Positions 1 through 8,905 are shown, counted from the first letter of the stretch. The stretch: 64,000 nt of DNA from Hymenobacter cavernae (GCF_014641455.1 NZ_BMHT01000002.1:124001-188000), one strand, 5' to 3'. Program-made: numbers and translations. Notes: generated by a model from the letters alone, not told the origin.

Positions 1-165
1 GGTGTGCGTAGCGGAGTCGGGCAGCTGCCGCATCTTCGTGTCCACCGCCTGGTAGATGTTCGGGGGCGGCGTGCGGCTTTTAACTGACTGTGCCTGTGCC
101 GTTACGCTGAAGCTATACCCCACCAAGCTAGCTACGAGAGCATATTGATAAAAACGCGTAAACAT
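1..165 (-). CDS. Secreted protein, N-terminal fragment (cut by window edge)
   Basis: Only the first 55 codons are present; the gene runs off the left edge. The ATG is at 163-165 on the minus strand. Residues 1-26 form a clear signal peptide: basic start MFTR, a hydrophobic core around YALVASLVGYSF, and an AQA-type cleavage site. There is no lipobox cysteine, so the product should be periplasmic or secreted. The mature start (PPPNIYQAVDTKMRQLPDS) vaguely resembles secreted transglutaminase-like proteins of Bacteroidota, but too little is visible to name a family. It lies downstream of hemB on the same strand, separated by a terminator-like hairpin. Confidence 0.75.
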   Translation of the reverse strand, partial: MFTRFYQYALVASLVGYSFSVTAQAQSVKSRTPPPNIYQAVDTKMRQLPDSATHT

Positions 166-191
166 CGGCGCACTTAAGAATCAGATATAAA

Positions 192-237
192 TAAAATTGG
201 GCAAACCCTGCGGCTCACACCACAGAGTTTGCCCAAT
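192..237 (-). terminator. Terminator after hemB
   Basis: Arms ATTGGGCAAAC (196-206) and GTTTGCCCAAT (227-237) are perfect complements around a 20-base loop. Read on the minus strand they are followed by a T-rich run. The hairpin lies 27 bases past the hemB stop. Confidence 0.7.
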
Positions 238-263
238 GGCAAAAAATCAGCCAGTCGCTACTT

Positions 264-1256
264 TTAACCGCGCTTCAGCACGGCAGCCGCTTCCTTGGCA
301 AAGTAGGTCAGGATGGCATCGGCACCGGCGCGCTTGATGCTCATGAGCACTTCCATCATAGTTTTTTCACCGTCGACCCAGCCGTTCTGGGCGGCAGCTT
401 TCACCAGCGCGTATTCGCCGCTCACGTTGTAGGCCGTAACGGGCAGCGTGGTGGCATTGCGCACTTCGCGGATGATATCGAGGTAGCTCAGCGCGGGCTT
501 AATCATTACCATATCAGCACCTTCTTGCTCGTCAAGAGCTAGCTCCCGCAGCGCTTCGCGGCGGTTGGCGTAGTTCATCTGGTAGGTTTTCTTGTCGCCT
601 TTCTTGGGCGCTGAGTCTAAGGCGTCGCGGAATGGACCGTAGAAGGCCGAGGCATACTTAGCCGTGTAGCTCATGATGCTCACATTGCTAAAGCTGTTGC
701 TGTCGAGCACGTCGCGGATGAAGGCCACACGGCCATCCATCATGTCGCTGGGCGCAATAACGTCGGCGCCGGCACGGGCCTGCGCCAGTGCCATCTGGCC
801 GAGTACTTCTAGGGTGGAATCGTTCAGGATTTCGCCGGATTCGGGGTCCACTACGCCGTCGTGGCCGTCGCTGGAGTACGGGTCCATAGCCACGTCGGTC
901 ATGAGCACAACTTCCGGAAACTGCCGCTTGATTTCGGCGACGGTGCGCAGATAAAGCCCGTTCGGGTTGGCGCTTTCGCGGGCAAGGCGGTCTTTCACGC
1001 TGTCTTCCAGCCCCGGAAACGGCGCGAAGGATTTGATACCTAGCTCAACGCAGGCGCCAATTTCGTCGATGATGCGGTCGGGCGAAAAGCGGTGAATACC
1101 CGGCATTGATTTTACTTCAATAACCTGGTTCTGCCCCTCGATCATGAAGATCGGGTAGATAAAGTCGTGAACGGAAAGCGTAGTTTCCTGTACTAAGTCT
1201 CGAATTACCTGCGACTTACGATTGCGCCGAGGCCGGTGCGTGGGGATAATAGCCAT
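264..1256 (-). CDS. hemB: Delta-aminolevulinic acid dehydratase (porphobilinogen synthase)
   Basis: Condenses two 5-aminolevulinate molecules to porphobilinogen in cytosolic heme/tetrapyrrole synthesis. The 330-residue length is typical. The two Schiff-base lysines are visible at about K200 (SYTAKYASAFYGPF) and K253 (MVMIKPALSYLDI). The metal-site loop at 121-134 (DVAMDPYSSDGHDG) has no cysteines, so this is the zinc-cysteine-independent, probably Mg-type enzyme. I chose the start at MAIIPTHRPRR rather than the longer upstream frame: the extra 19 residues are unconserved, and they overlap the leader behind a good TACCTTTG promoter. Monocistronic by context. Confidence 0.96.
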   Translation of the reverse strand: MAIIPTHRPRRNRKSQVIRDLVQETTLSVHDFIYPIFMIEGQNQVIEVKSMPGIHRFSPDRIIDEIGACVELGIKSFAPFPGLEDSVKDRLARESANPNGLYLRTVAEIKRQFPEVVLMTDVAMDPYSSDGHDGVVDPESGEILNDSTLEVLGQMALAQARAGADVIAPSDMMDGRVAFIRDVLDSNSFSNVSIMSYTAKYASAFYGPFRDALDSAPKKGDKKTYQMNYANRREALRELALDEQEGADMVMIKPALSYLDIIREVRNATTLPVTAYNVSGEYALVKAAAQNGWVDGEKTMMEVLMSIKRAGADAILTYFAKEAAAVLKRG

Positions 1257-1295
1257 ACTACATTCAGAAGATTCAACCGGGGAGAACAACGCCGG

Positions 1296-1328
1296 CAAAG
1301 GTAAGGTTGCCACAAAGGCGATTTTAAA
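1296..1328 (-). promoter_or_regulatory. Probable hemB promoter
   Basis: On the minus strand a perfect Bacteroidota -7 box TACCTTTG (1296-1303) is preceded 21 bases upstream by TTTA, a near match to the -33 TTTG. It predicts a leader of about 30 bases before the chosen hemB ATG. Confidence 0.6.
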
Positions 1329-1331
1329 CAG

Positions 1332-1413
1332 CTGTCATTCCGAGCTAAGCGAGGAACCTGAGTTTATGATGCAGCAACGCTACTCAGATTCCTCGCTTAG
1401 CTCGGAATGACAG
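1332..1413. repeat. Dispersed inverted repeat, GTCATTCCGAGC type
   Basis: Arms CTGTCATTCCGAGCTAAGCG (from 1332) and its complement ending at 1413 flank a short centre; a mismatch falls in the inner part (GAACCTGAG against CTCAGATTC). It lies between hemB and the convergent end of the next minus-strand gene. It could act as a bidirectional terminator, but the arm sequence differs from the GTAG-type elements elsewhere in the window and looks like a second dispersed repeat family. Confidence 0.7.
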
Positions 1414-1418
1414 ATCGG

Positions 1419-1970
1419 TTACAGCTGAAACAGCTCATTCGCCACTTCCAGCCAGGCATTAGGCCCCAACAAGCCCTTCATAAAGAAGAAATAACCCAGC
1501 AGGCCAATCGGCAGCCCCACAAAGAAGCCCGCACCGCCGCCAATCAGGAATCCAGCTACCACACCGGCCACAACTAGCACAATCCCCAGCACCAGCAGCG
1601 CCGGTTTGCCTTCCCCTTCTTCCCGCACGCCACGCCGCGCGGCAGTGTTCGGTTTATTTACCAGCTTTGGGCGCATTGTGCGGCTGGCTACTGTGGCTCG
1701 CTGCTTTAAGAATTGAGCCGCTTTGGCTTTCGCCGTTCTTGGCAACCTAGCTTCGCGGCGCGGCACAACAACGTTCAACGGCTTAGCACTGTGCTTTTCT
1801 ACCGCTGATAAGCTAGGTTCAGCGGCCGGCAAAGGCTCCGGCTTATTTGCGAATGCAGTTTGTTGCTCACGCGGGGCTGTAAGCTGAAACATAGCCTGTT
1901 CGCTGCGGCAGCTGGCCAGTAGCGTCAGGATAATCAAGGCCAGAAAGCGACTCGGAGTAGATATGATCAT
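1419..1970 (-). CDS. Small lipoprotein with C-terminal glycine-rich membrane segment
   Basis: Not recognised as a named family. The start at MIISTPSRF gives a lipoprotein signal peptide with lipobox LLASC (Cys about 21); an in-frame ATG nine codons earlier is also possible. A basic, proline/alanine-rich middle follows, then two hydrophobic stretches near residues 130-170 (LGIVLVVAGVVAGFLIGG and FFVGLPIGLLGYFFF) with a glycine-rich turn. The likely topology is a lipid-anchored or inner-membrane protein with a C-terminal hairpin. Function unknown. Confidence 0.7.
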   Translation of the reverse strand: MIISTPSRFLALIILTLLASCRSEQAMFQLTAPREQQTAFANKPEPLPAAEPSLSAVEKHSAKPLNVVVPRREARLPRTAKAKAAQFLKQRATVASRTMRPKLVNKPNTAARRGVREEGEGKPALLVLGIVLVVAGVVAGFLIGGGAGFFVGLPIGLLGYFFFMKGLLGPNAWLEVANELFQL

Positions 1971-2068
1971 GCGGGTAACGAAAAGCGGACTGCTCATCGT
2001 AGGGAAGCCCGCTCAATTAGGAATGAAGCGCTTGTGGAGCCTGAGTTTGAAACCTAGGTTGCCGGCAA

Positions 2069-3313
2069 CTAGAAAGCCAGGATGACCTGCTCGATAACGT
2101 CGCAGGCTTCGTGCAGCTGCTCTTCGGTGATAACCAGCGGCGGGGCAAAGCGAATGATGTCGCCGTGCGTTGGCTTAGCCAGCACGCCGCGTTCCATCAG
2201 CGCCACGCACACATCCCAGGCGGTGCGACCATCCTCGAAAGGCGTGATAACCACTGCGTTGAGCAGGCCTTTGCCGCGCACTTCTTCAATTACCTGCGGG
2301 CGCTTGGCCTGCACCTGGCGCATCCGTTCGCGGAATAGCTCACCTAGGTTTGCCGCATTGTCGGCCAGCTTTTCTTCCTGCACTACGTTCAGCGCGGCGC
2401 GCAACACGGCGCAGGCCAGCGGATTACCGCCAAACGTGGAGCCATGCTGCCCCGGCTGGATGGTGAGCATAATTTCGTCGCGGGCCAGCACCGCCGACAC
2501 TGGCAGCACGCCACCCGATAGCGCTTTGCCCAGCACCAGAATATCGGCGTGCACGCTTTCGTAATCCGTCGCCAGCAGCTTGCCCGTGCGACCTAGCCCT
2601 GTCTGAATTTCATCAGCAATAAACAACACCTTGTGCGCCTGGCAGATGTCGTAGGCTTTGGCCAGGTAACCTTCCGAAGGCACCATCACCCCCGCTTCCC
2701 CCTGAATCGGCTCAACGAGGAAAGCACATACGTGCGGATCTTTCACGGCTTCTTCCAGCGCACCTAGGTCATCGTAAGGCACCACCTGATAGCCAGGGTT
2801 ATACGGCCCAAACCCGCCGGTGCTTTCGCGGTCGGTGCTGAAGGAGATGATGCCCGTAGTGCGGCCGTGAAAGTTGTGCTCAGCTACTATAATGCGCGCC
2901 TGGTTCGGGGCAATCCACTTTTCCTGGTAGCCCCATTTGCGGGCTAGCTTCAGGGCAGTTTCCACGGCTTCGGCGCCCGAGTTCATCAGCAGCGCCTTGT
3001 CATAGTTAAATAATTCACAGAGCTGTTTTTCCGCTTCACCGAGTTGGTCGTTGAAAAAAGCCCGCGAGGTGAGGGTCAGCTTTTGCGCCTGCTCCGTCAG
3101 CGCCCCGATGATGCGCGGATGACAATGGCCTTGATTAACAGCCGAGTACGCCGAAAGAAAATCGTAGTATCGTTTGCCTTCCACGTCCCACAGGTGCACG
3201 CCTTCGCCCCGGCTAAGCACCACGGGCAGCGGATGATAGTTGTGGGCGCCATAGCGGTCTTCGAGAGCCATTATCGCCTGGCTGCGGCTGGCGGTAGCAG
3301 AAGTAGCGTCCAT
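2069..3313 (-). CDS. rocD: Ornithine--oxo-acid aminotransferase
   Basis: PLP-dependent class III aminotransferase converting ornithine plus 2-oxoglutarate to glutamate-5-semialdehyde, linking arginine and proline metabolism in the cytosol. The full 414 residues are present. Visible elements are [19 protein letters not shown] (51-69), the cofactor phosphate loop [12 protein letters not shown] (111-122), the [12 protein letters not shown] metal/PLP Asp motif (233-244) and the Schiff-base lysine K263 in LGKALSGG. The [10 protein letters not shown] signature is characteristic of ornithine aminotransferases rather than acetylornithine or GABA enzymes. A TAAGTTTG box lies about 47 bases upstream. 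Confidence 0.95.
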   Translation of the reverse strand: MDATSATASRSQAIMALEDRYGAHNYHPLPVVLSRGEGVHLWDVEGKRYYDFLSAYSAVNQGHCHPRIIGALTEQAQKLTLTSRAFFNDQLGEAEKQLCELFNYDKALLMNSGAEAVETALKLARKWGYQEKWIAPNQARIIVAEHNFHGRTTGIISFSTDRESTGGFGPYNPGYQVVPYDDLGALEEAVKDPHVCAFLVEPIQGEAGVMVPSEGYLAKAYDICQAHKVLFIADEIQTGLGRTGKLLATDYESVHADILVLGKALSGGVLPVSAVLARDEIMLTIQPGQHGSTFGGNPLACAVLRAALNVVQEEKLADNAANLGELFRERMRQVQAKRPQVIEEVRGKGLLNAVVITPFEDGRTAWDVCVALMERGVLAKPTHGDIIRFAPPLVITEEQLHEACDVIEQVILAF

Positions 3314-3359
3314 AAAGAGAAGAGTAAATTGGTGGGAAGGGCTACGAGAGCGGTAGGCT

Positions 3360-3367
3360 CAAACTTA
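3360..3367 (-). promoter_or_regulatory. Possible rocD -7 box
   Basis: TAAGTTTG on the minus strand fits the Bacteroidota TAnnTTTG consensus, 46 bases before the rocD ATG. I see no good TTTG at the -33 distance. Confidence 0.4.
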
Positions 3368-3535
3368 CGGAAAAAGCGCACGCAGGGCTGACTACTCAAT
3401 TTTACACTACCTCAACAATAACCCTAGACACGCTGTGCCCCGTACCTCTACCAACAGCGAATAAAGCACTGAAGCTCAACCGCATTCAACCTAGCTTTCC
3501 CGGCGCAGTGCCTAGTTTGCTATAATCCCCTCTGT

Positions 3536-4450
3536 ATGGCCTCCCGCTCCTCCAGCAACCGCAACTACCGTAGAAAAAGTCACCCCATCCGGAATACCCT
3601 CTTGATCCTGCTTTTGCTGCTCGTAGTGGCCGGCGTGGTTGGCTATTTTGCAACGAACCGCGGCAAAGACCTGCTCCCAACCCTGAGCAACGTTAGTATG
3701 CAGACCGGTAACATCACACCCGATTCGCTGAAGGCCCAGATGCGCGTGCAGCTCCGCAATAATGTGCCCCTGACGATGAAGGTGGACAGCTTCCGCTACG
3801 TGACTTACATCGACGGCACGGCCATCAGTCGCGGGGCCAAAGACCAGCCGACGGTGGTGCAAAGCAGTGGTATGAGCACGCTCAGCATTCCCGTGAACAT
3901 GGACCTTAGCAAGGTGGCGCACAAGATAAAATCCATCCAGCGCGACTGTGTCGACGTGGCCATGACGATGGATATGTACACGCATCTGCCGCTGCTCGGC
4001 ACCGAGAAGATTCCGGTGCGGGTCAGCAAGCGCATCTACGTGCCGAAACTGCCGCACTTCGAAATTGCCGACATCGACGTGACTCACCTAGGTTTGAAGG
4101 ACGGCCAAGCCACCATCACCATCAAAGTGACTAACTACAACCCCTTCCCCTTCACCGTGAAGAATGTCGCCTACGACTTCCGTATCAGCGACGACATGCA
4201 GGTGAAAGGCGTGGAAACCAAGGACGTATCCTTCCGCAAGCGTGGCACCGAGCTGATGCCCATCCACGTGAAATTTGAGCCCAAAGCCATGCCGAAAGTG
4301 GCGTTCAAAACCTTGTTTAAAGCCAAGAAGACACCTTACAACCTAACCGGCACCATCACGGTAGCGGCCGGCAAGCAGAACCCCAAAGACAGCAAAGTAA
4401 AATTTCAGAGCAGCGGCTCACTTCAGGACTTGAAGAACATTCCAAAGTAG
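3536..4450 (+). CDS. LEA2/WHy-domain membrane-anchored protein
   Basis: 304 residues. A basic Ser/Arg N-terminus is followed by one transmembrane helix at about 21-39 (NTLLILLLLLVVAGVVGYF), so the bulk is probably periplasmic and anchored at the inner membrane. The remainder looks like two late-embryogenesis-abundant type 2 beta-sandwich domains in tandem (about 52-175 and 178-300). The second has the classic pattern ATITIKVTNYNPFPFTV. LEA2/WHy proteins are linked to desiccation or membrane stress, but the exact role here is unknown. It is convergent with the DUF2314 gene, 22 bases apart. Confidence 0.75.
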   Translation: MASRSSSNRNYRRKSHPIRNTLLILLLLLVVAGVVGYFATNRGKDLLPTLSNVSMQTGNITPDSLKAQMRVQLRNNVPLTMKVDSFRYVTYIDGTAISRGAKDQPTVVQSSGMSTLSIPVNMDLSKVAHKIKSIQRDCVDVAMTMDMYTHLPLLGTEKIPVRVSKRIYVPKLPHFEIADIDVTHLGLKDGQATITIKVTNYNPFPFTVKNVAYDFRISDDMQVKGVETKDVSFRKRGTELMPIHVKFEPKAMPKVAFKTLFKAKKTPYNLTGTITVAAGKQNPKDSKVKFQSSGSLQDLKNIPK

Positions 4451-4472
4451 AACTCTGAATGTATAGCTAGCT

Positions 4473-4961
4473 TTACTGCTGAAGACTAGCGATGTATTTA
4501 CCAACGAAGTTTCCCTCTTCCGAACCGTCGGACCGGGTAATAATCCAGTCCAGTACGTGCTTCTCCGAGAACGTGATAACCTGTCCTTCCTGGTATTCCC
4601 TGACTGTATCTAAATCACTGACGATTACCGCAGTTATAGAATCACGCGACCAATCCTGTACCTCCGCAAACACCTGCTCGAACACACCGCTTTTGTCGAA
4701 AATGCGAGCCGTCAGGAGAAGCTTCTCATCCGATTCAAGACCGAGCAGGTAGCGTTGCTTGGTGTGGGGCAATGAGCGGTGGGCCCGCAGTATTGGCGCA
4801 GCGATGACTGCATCAAGCTGTTTTTTCACCCGGATAGCTTGTTCCATCTCAGGCAAATCAGCGTGCGCTGTTAGCACTGGCTTATCAGCAAGGCACTGCT
4901 GCGCGGAACTACAAACACTCGCTACCAGGATAAAAGCACCTGTTAGTATAATTTTAACCAT
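4473..4961 (-). CDS. Secreted DUF2314-family protein
   Basis: 162 residues. Residues 1-20 are a signal peptide (VKIILTGAFILVASVCSSA), so the product is exported. The C-terminal half carries the DUF2314 pattern: an acidic stretch, EYQEGQVITFSEKHVLDWII, then a glycine-rich end (SEEGNFVGKYI). The function of the family is not established. Monocistronic and convergent with the LEA2 gene. Confidence 0.65.
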   Translation of the reverse strand: MVKIILTGAFILVASVCSSAQQCLADKPVLTAHADLPEMEQAIRVKKQLDAVIAAPILRAHRSLPHTKQRYLLGLESDEKLLLTARIFDKSGVFEQVFAEVQDWSRDSITAVIVSDLDTVREYQEGQVITFSEKHVLDWIITRSDGSEEGNFVGKYIASLQQ

Positions 4962-5079
4962 ATACTGAAGCCGTCGGATACGATAAAAGCTGCTTTACCT
5001 TAAGCAGATAGTACTGGCGCGGCTCCATCCAAATAGCGTTCCTAAGTTCGCGTCAGGTTGTATCTTGCGGCCTTCTATT

Positions 5080-5247
5080 ATGCCCAACGTCACGCCGCAA
5101 CCGCTGCAACCCGGTGATTATTACCTCACGCCGGAAGGTTATATAGTCTTCACCGAGCAATATCATTTGCGGCGCGGCTACTGCTGCCAAAGCGGCTGTC
5201 GGCACTGTCCGTGGGGATTTCGCAAGGAAAAAAAGCCGCGTTCTTGA
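5080..5247 (+). CDS. DUF5522 small cysteine-rich protein
   Basis: 55 residues from ATG 5080 (MPNVTPQ); an upstream ATG at 5065 is in frame but less likely. The core is YYLTPEGYIVFTEQYHL followed by a CCxxxCxxC cluster (GYCCQSGCRHCPWGF, Cys 35, 36, 40, 43) that could bind a metal. This matches the short DUF5522 family common in Bacteroidota. A TATCTTGC sequence just upstream resembles a -7 box with one mismatch. Function unknown. Confidence 0.8.
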   Translation: MPNVTPQPLQPGDYYLTPEGYIVFTEQYHLRRGYCCQSGCRHCPWGFRKEKKPRS

Positions 5248-5287
5248 GCTTCCAACCTAGCTAACCTGCTATTTTTCAGCTTAGGAG

Positions 5288-5318
5288 TTTGGTCTTGTCA
5301 GACTTTTACCGATATTTG
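5288..5318 (+). promoter_or_regulatory. rpmB promoter
   Basis: TTTG at 5288-5291, then exactly 19 bases, then GATATTTG at 5311-5318. This matches TTTG-N19-TAnnTTTG with one mismatch, and lies 43 bases before the rpmB ATG. Confidence 0.65.
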
Positions 5319-5361
5319 CGTCCCTTTTTCCAGCATTGAAACCTCTAAGTCTCTAAATATC

Positions 5362-5601
5362 ATGGCCCGAGTTTGTGATCTGACCGGCAAGCGTACCCGC
5401 GTAGGCAACAACGTTTCGCACGCCAACAACAAAACCAAGCGTAAGTTCTACCCGAACTTGCAGAAAAAGCGCTTCTACATTCCGGAGCAAGATGCTTGGG
5501 TAACGTTGAAAGTTGCTGCCTCTACTATCCGTACCATCAACAAGAACGGCATCATGGCCGTGTTGAAGAAGGCCAAGGAGCAAGGCTTCATCGTCTACTA
5601 G
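5362..5601 (+). CDS. rpmB: 50S ribosomal protein L28
   Basis: 79 residues, the usual length. It starts [20 protein letters not shown] and continues with the basic L28 core [16 protein letters not shown]. It is a large-subunit rRNA-binding protein. It has its own promoter and a terminator before rpmG, so the two ribosomal protein genes are adjacent but separately transcribed. Confidence 0.98.
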   Translation: MARVCDLTGKRTRVGNNVSHANNKTKRKFYPNLQKKRFYIPEQDAWVTLKVAASTIRTINKNGIMAVLKKAKEQGFIVY

Positions 5602-5671
5602 CTTTCCCTTCAGGAGCTTCGCAGCGCAAGACCTAGGTCTTATACAAGCCGCTTTCTCCTGACCGCTTTAC

Positions 5672-5730
5672 CGGCAACGGAACAAGCCCGCATCCTCGGA
5701 TGTAGCTGCTCGTTTCGTTGCCGCTTTTTT
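5672..5730 (+). terminator. Terminator between rpmB and rpmG
   Basis: CGGCAACG (5672-5679) pairs with CGTTGCCG (5716-5723), the stem extending inward imperfectly, followed by CTTTTTT. It ends the rpmB transcript. Confidence 0.75.
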
Positions 5731-5816
5731 AGGTGCCTGCCTGAGCCGTCAGGTGCCGAGTACGTGCGTTTCAGAGAACCAGCAGCTTATAAATAAAGTA
5801 CATAGCCGGCTGACTA

Positions 5817-5847
5817 TTTGATAATTTCAAAAAACGCCGTACCTTTG
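5817..5847 (+). promoter_or_regulatory. rpmG-DUF4295 promoter
   Basis: TTTG (5817-5820), 19 bases, TACCTTTG (5840-5847): a perfect match to the Bacteroidota primary sigma consensus, followed by CAG and a short leader to the rpmG ATG at 5877. Confidence 0.85.
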
Positions 5848-5876
5848 CAGTCCTTAATCCAAAAAACCCAGTCGAG

Positions 5877-6059
5877 ATGGCTAAGAAAGGAAACCGGGTG
5901 CAGGTAATCCTCGAGTGCACCGAGCACAAGAACTCGGGACAGCCGGGTACCTCGCGCTACATTACCACGAAGAATCGTAAGAATACGCCTGAGCGCATCG
6001 AATTGAAGAAATTCAACCCCGTGCTCAAGAAGATGACCGTTCACAAGGAAATCAAGTAA
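5877..6059 (+). CDS. rpmG: 50S ribosomal protein L33
   Basis: 60 residues, starting [20 protein letters not shown]. It binds 23S rRNA near the E site. Only one cysteine is present (position 14) rather than the two CxxC pairs of zinc-binding L33, so this is the zinc-free form. It is followed nine bases later by the DUF4295 gene, a pairing conserved in Bacteroidota. Confidence 0.98.
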   Translation: MAKKGNRVQVILECTEHKNSGQPGTSRYITTKNRKNTPERIELKKFNPVLKKMTVHKEIK

Positions 6060-6067
6060 GCTGAGCA

Positions 6068-6229
6068 ATGGCTAAGAAAGTAGTAGCAACCCTGAAAACC
6101 GCAACGGGCAAAGACTGGGCAAAAGTCATTCGCGCCGTGAAATCTGACAAGACTGGCGCCTACACGTTCCGCGAGGAAATGGTGCCCGTTGACAAAGTTC
6201 AGGAGTACCTGACCACCGGAGTCAAGTAG
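6068..6229 (+). CDS. DUF4295 family small basic protein
   Basis: 53 residues: MAKKVVATLKTATGKDWAKV at the start and VDKVQEYLTTGVK at the end. It is lysine-rich like a ribosomal protein and sits eight bases after the rpmG stop in the same transcript. DUF4295 is a Bacteroidota-specific family found at this position; a ribosome-associated role is inferred from context only. Confidence 0.92.
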   Translation: MAKKVVATLKTATGKDWAKVIRAVKSDKTGAYTFREEMVPVDKVQEYLTTGVK

Positions 6230-6262
6230 GCTTCGCCTGATGGCGTTTTACCTGAAGTGAAG

Positions 6263-6288
6263 AAGTCCCGCCAGCGTGGGACTTTTTT
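6263..6288 (+). terminator. Terminator after DUF4295
   Basis: AAGTCCC (6263-6269) and GGGACTT (6278-6284) form a 7-bp stem with an eight-base loop, followed by a T run. Confidence 0.85.
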
Positions 6289-6293
6289 GCGTT

Positions 6294-6399
6294 GTAGCGC
6301 GAAGCTCCAGCTTCGCGCATCGTTGAACGGCTAGCTCCTAGCTGTTACATTGGTCGTTCACTCTCAGCAACGACACGCGAAGCTGGAGCTTCGCGCTAC
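6294..6399. repeat. REP/BIME-like element: GTAG-hairpin ... hairpin-CTAC
   Basis: GTAG (6294) is followed by hairpin CGCGAAGCTCCAGCTTCGCG, a centre containing CGTTGAACG and two CTAG motifs, a second hairpin CGCGAAGCTGGAGCTTCGCG and CTAC (6396-6399). The outer arms are also complementary to each other. The same arm sequence recurs near 46.65 kb and, half decayed, at 37.5 kb. It sits between the DUF4295 terminator and ftsY. Confidence 0.8.
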
Positions 6400-6410
6400 C
6401 CCCGAACTAC

Positions 6411-7385
6411 ATGGGACTTTTCGACTTTTTCAAGAAGGACAAGGAAAGCAAGGAGCAGCAGGAGTCGCTGGATAGAGGTCTGGAAAAGACCAAAACCAGC
6501 TTCTTCAACCAGCTCAGCAAGGCTGTTGTCGGCAAATCTAAGGTCGACGAAGAAGTGCTCGACGACTTGGAAGGCGTGCTCGTGCATGCCGACGTGGGCA
6601 TTGATACTACTGTAAAGGTTATCAAGCGCATCGAAGATCGGGTGGCCCGCGACAAATACGTGAGCACCGGCGAGCTGGACCGCATTCTGCGCGAAGAAAT
6701 TGCCGACCTGCTGTCGGATAACAACTCCGGCTCAACGGCCGTGCTGGAGCGACCGGACAACACCGGCGCGCCTTTCGTGATTATGGTGGTTGGGGTGAAC
6801 GGCGTGGGCAAAACCACGACCATTGGTAAGCTAGCCCACCGCTTCCACTCGGCCGGCAAGAAGGTGGTGCTAGGTGCCGCCGATACGTTCCGGGCCGCCG
6901 CTGTCGACCAGCTGATTATCTGGGGGCAGCGCGTGGGGGTACCGGTTATTTCGCACGGCATGAACACCGATCCGGCGTCCGTCGCCTACGACGCGGTGCA
7001 GAAAGGCGTTGAGATGCAGGCAGATGTAGTGATTATCGACACCGCCGGCCGCCTGCACAACAAGGTGAATCTCATGAACGAGCTATCGAAGATTAAGCGC
7101 GTGATGCAGAAGGTGATTCCGGATGCGCCGCACGAAGTTCTGCTCGTACTGGATGGCAGCACCGGGCAGAATGCTTTTTTACAGGCCAAAGAATTTACCA
7201 AGGCCACCGAGGTTTCGGCCCTGGCTATTACCAAGCTCGACGGCACGGCCAAAGGCGGTGTGGTTATTGGCATCTCCGACCAGTTCAACATCCCCGTGCG
7301 CTACATCGGGGTGGGCGAAAAGATGACCGACTTGCAGCTTTTCGACCGTCGCACGTTTGTCAACTCGTTGTTTTCCAAGCAGTAA
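6411..7385 (+). CDS. ftsY: Signal recognition particle receptor FtsY
   Basis: SRP GTPase that docks ribosome-SRP complexes at the inner membrane for co-translational insertion. 324 residues: a short charged N-terminus starting [10 protein letters not shown] (no long acidic A domain), the NG helical bundle (about 20-105) and the GTPase domain, with G1 GVNGVGKTT (128-136), the insertion [11 protein letters not shown] (158-168), DTAGR (210-214) and [10 protein letters not shown] (274-283). The ATG lies 11 bases after the GTAG-type repeat. Monocistronic, ending at a strong terminator. Confidence 0.97.
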   Translation: MGLFDFFKKDKESKEQQESLDRGLEKTKTSFFNQLSKAVVGKSKVDEEVLDDLEGVLVHADVGIDTTVKVIKRIEDRVARDKYVSTGELDRILREEIADLLSDNNSGSTAVLERPDNTGAPFVIMVVGVNGVGKTTTIGKLAHRFHSAGKKVVLGAADTFRAAAVDQLIIWGQRVGVPVISHGMNTDPASVAYDAVQKGVEMQADVVIIDTAGRLHNKVNLMNELSKIKRVMQKVIPDAPHEVLLVLDGSTGQNAFLQAKEFTKATEVSALAITKLDGTAKGGVVIGISDQFNIPVRYIGVGEKMTDLQLFDRRTFVNSLFSKQ

Positions 7386-7402
7386 AAGCTATTGCTATCG
7401 GT

Positions 7403-7445
7403 AAAAACTAGTTCTCACCTTGCAACAAGGAGGGAACTAGTTTTC
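7403..7445 (+). terminator. Terminator after ftsY
   Basis: AAAACTAGTTC and GAACTAGTTTT are perfect 11-base arms around a centre of about 19 bases containing CCTTGCAACAAGG, followed by a T-containing tail. Confidence 0.75.
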
Positions 7446-7487
7446 TGTTCTCAGCCTTAGCTCAAATCATATCAATTCAGCAGTACT

Positions 7488-8801
7488 GTGAAAGTTAGAA
7501 GCCAGCAGGCCAATAAAGTAAACGTCATTACCCTAGGTTGCTCGAAGAACGTGGTCGACTCGGAGGTTCTCATGGGGCAACTACAAGCCAACCAATTCGA
7601 GGTAACACACGAAGCCGAGCAGTCCGACGCTAACATTGTGATTATCAATACCTGCGGCTTTATCGATAATGCCAAGCAGGAAAGCATTGATACTATTTTG
7701 CGCTACGCCGACGAGAAGGAAGCCGGCCGCTTGGAAAAGTTGTACGTAACTGGCTGCCTCTCTCAACGCTACAAAGACGACCTGGAGGTGGAGATTCCGC
7801 AGGTTGATGCTTATTTCGGTACGCTGGAGCTGCCGCAGATGCTGAAGGTGCTCAACGCTGACTACAAGCACGAGCTGGTAGGCGAGCGGCTGATTACGAC
7901 GCCCAAGCACTACGCTTACTTCAAGATTGCGGAAGGCTGCAACCGCCCGTGCTCGTTCTGCGCCATTCCGCTGATGCGCGGCAAGCACGTTGATCGGCCG
8001 ATTGAGGATCTGGTACGCGAAGCCAAGCGCCTCGCCAGCATGGGCACTAAGGAGCTGATTCTCATTGCCCAAGACCTCACCTACTACGGCCTGCAACACT
8101 ACGGCGAGCGGAAGCTGGCCGACCTGATGCGCCACCTCTCCGACGTGCCCGGCATCGACTGGATTCGTTTGCAGTACGCCTATCCGTCGCAGTTCCCGTT
8201 GGATGCGCTGGATGTGATGGCTGAGCGCGAGAACATCTGCAAGTACCTGGATATGCCCTTGCAGCATATTTCGGATAACATGCTGAAAACCATGCGTCGG
8301 GGCATCTCGAAGCGCCGCACGATTGAGCTGGTGGATACCATCCGCCAGCGCGTGCCGGACATTGCTTTGCGTACGACGCTGATTGCCGGTCACCCCGGCG
8401 AGACGCAGCAGGATTTCGAGGAGCTGTATGATTTCGTGGCCCAAACGCGCTTCGACCGGCTAGGTATCTTCACTTACTCGCACGAGGAAAGCACCCATTC
8501 GTATACGCTGGAAGACAACGTGCCCGCCGAGGTGAAGCAGGACCGCGCCGACCAGATCATGGAGCTTCAGCAAGGTATCTCGCTGGAAATGAACGAGGAA
8601 AAAGTAGGTCAGACCTACAAAGTACTCTTTGACCGCAAAGAGAGCGGCTACTTTGTGGGTCGTACGCAGTACGACTCGCCCGAAGTAGACAACGAAGTGC
8701 TGGTGCCCGCCACGCCTGATACGTACGTGCGCATCGGAGATTTTGCCACGGTGCAGATCAATGACGCCTCGGACTTCGACTTGTACGGCACGCTGGTGTA
8801 A
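7488..8801 (+). CDS. rimO: Ribosomal protein S12 methylthiotransferase RimO
   Basis: Radical-SAM methylthiotransferase that modifies the conserved aspartate of ribosomal protein S12. 437 residues with a GTG start. The N-terminal cluster cysteines are C18 (LGCSKNVVDSE), C56 (INTCGFID) and C90 (VTGCLSQRY). The radical-SAM CxxxCxxC is C151, C155, C158 (EGCNRPCSFCAIPLMRG). A TRAM-type domain lies at about 375-437. The spacing and LGCSKN start fit RimO rather than MiaB. It is followed by a strong terminator, so it is separate from bshC. Confidence 0.96.
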   Translation: MKVRSQQANKVNVITLGCSKNVVDSEVLMGQLQANQFEVTHEAEQSDANIVIINTCGFIDNAKQESIDTILRYADEKEAGRLEKLYVTGCLSQRYKDDLEVEIPQVDAYFGTLELPQMLKVLNADYKHELVGERLITTPKHYAYFKIAEGCNRPCSFCAIPLMRGKHVDRPIEDLVREAKRLASMGTKELILIAQDLTYYGLQHYGERKLADLMRHLSDVPGIDWIRLQYAYPSQFPLDALDVMAERENICKYLDMPLQHISDNMLKTMRRGISKRRTIELVDTIRQRVPDIALRTTLIAGHPGETQQDFEELYDFVAQTRFDRLGIFTYSHEESTHSYTLEDNVPAEVKQDRADQIMELQQGISLEMNEEKVGQTYKVLFDRKESGYFVGRTQYDSPEVDNEVLVPATPDTYVRIGDFATVQINDASDFDLYGTLV

Positions 8802-8871
8802 GCTAGCTCCGCGCTACAACCGCTCGAAGGAACATTTACGACACTCGCGGGTTCTGCTTGGAACCCGTTGC

Positions 8872-8905
8872 AAAAGCAGACCCAACGCGGGTCTGCTTTT
8901 TTTTT
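8872..8905 (+). terminator. Terminator after rimO
   Basis: AAAAGCAGACCC (8872-8883) and GGGTCTGCTTTT (8889-8900) are perfect 12-base arms around a five-base loop, with a run of nine T in total. Confidence 0.92.

Noticed and set aside
264..1313. Longer hemB start at 1313
   Set aside because: The extra 19 residues overlap the TACCTTTG promoter and are not part of the family.
3512..4087. 191-codon minus-strand ORF opposite the LEA2 gene
   Set aside because: Shadow frame of low-complexity composition; the plus-strand protein has a signal anchor and known domains.
7581..8444. 287-codon minus-strand ORF inside rimO
   Set aside because: Shadow of rimO, whose radical-SAM motifs are intact.
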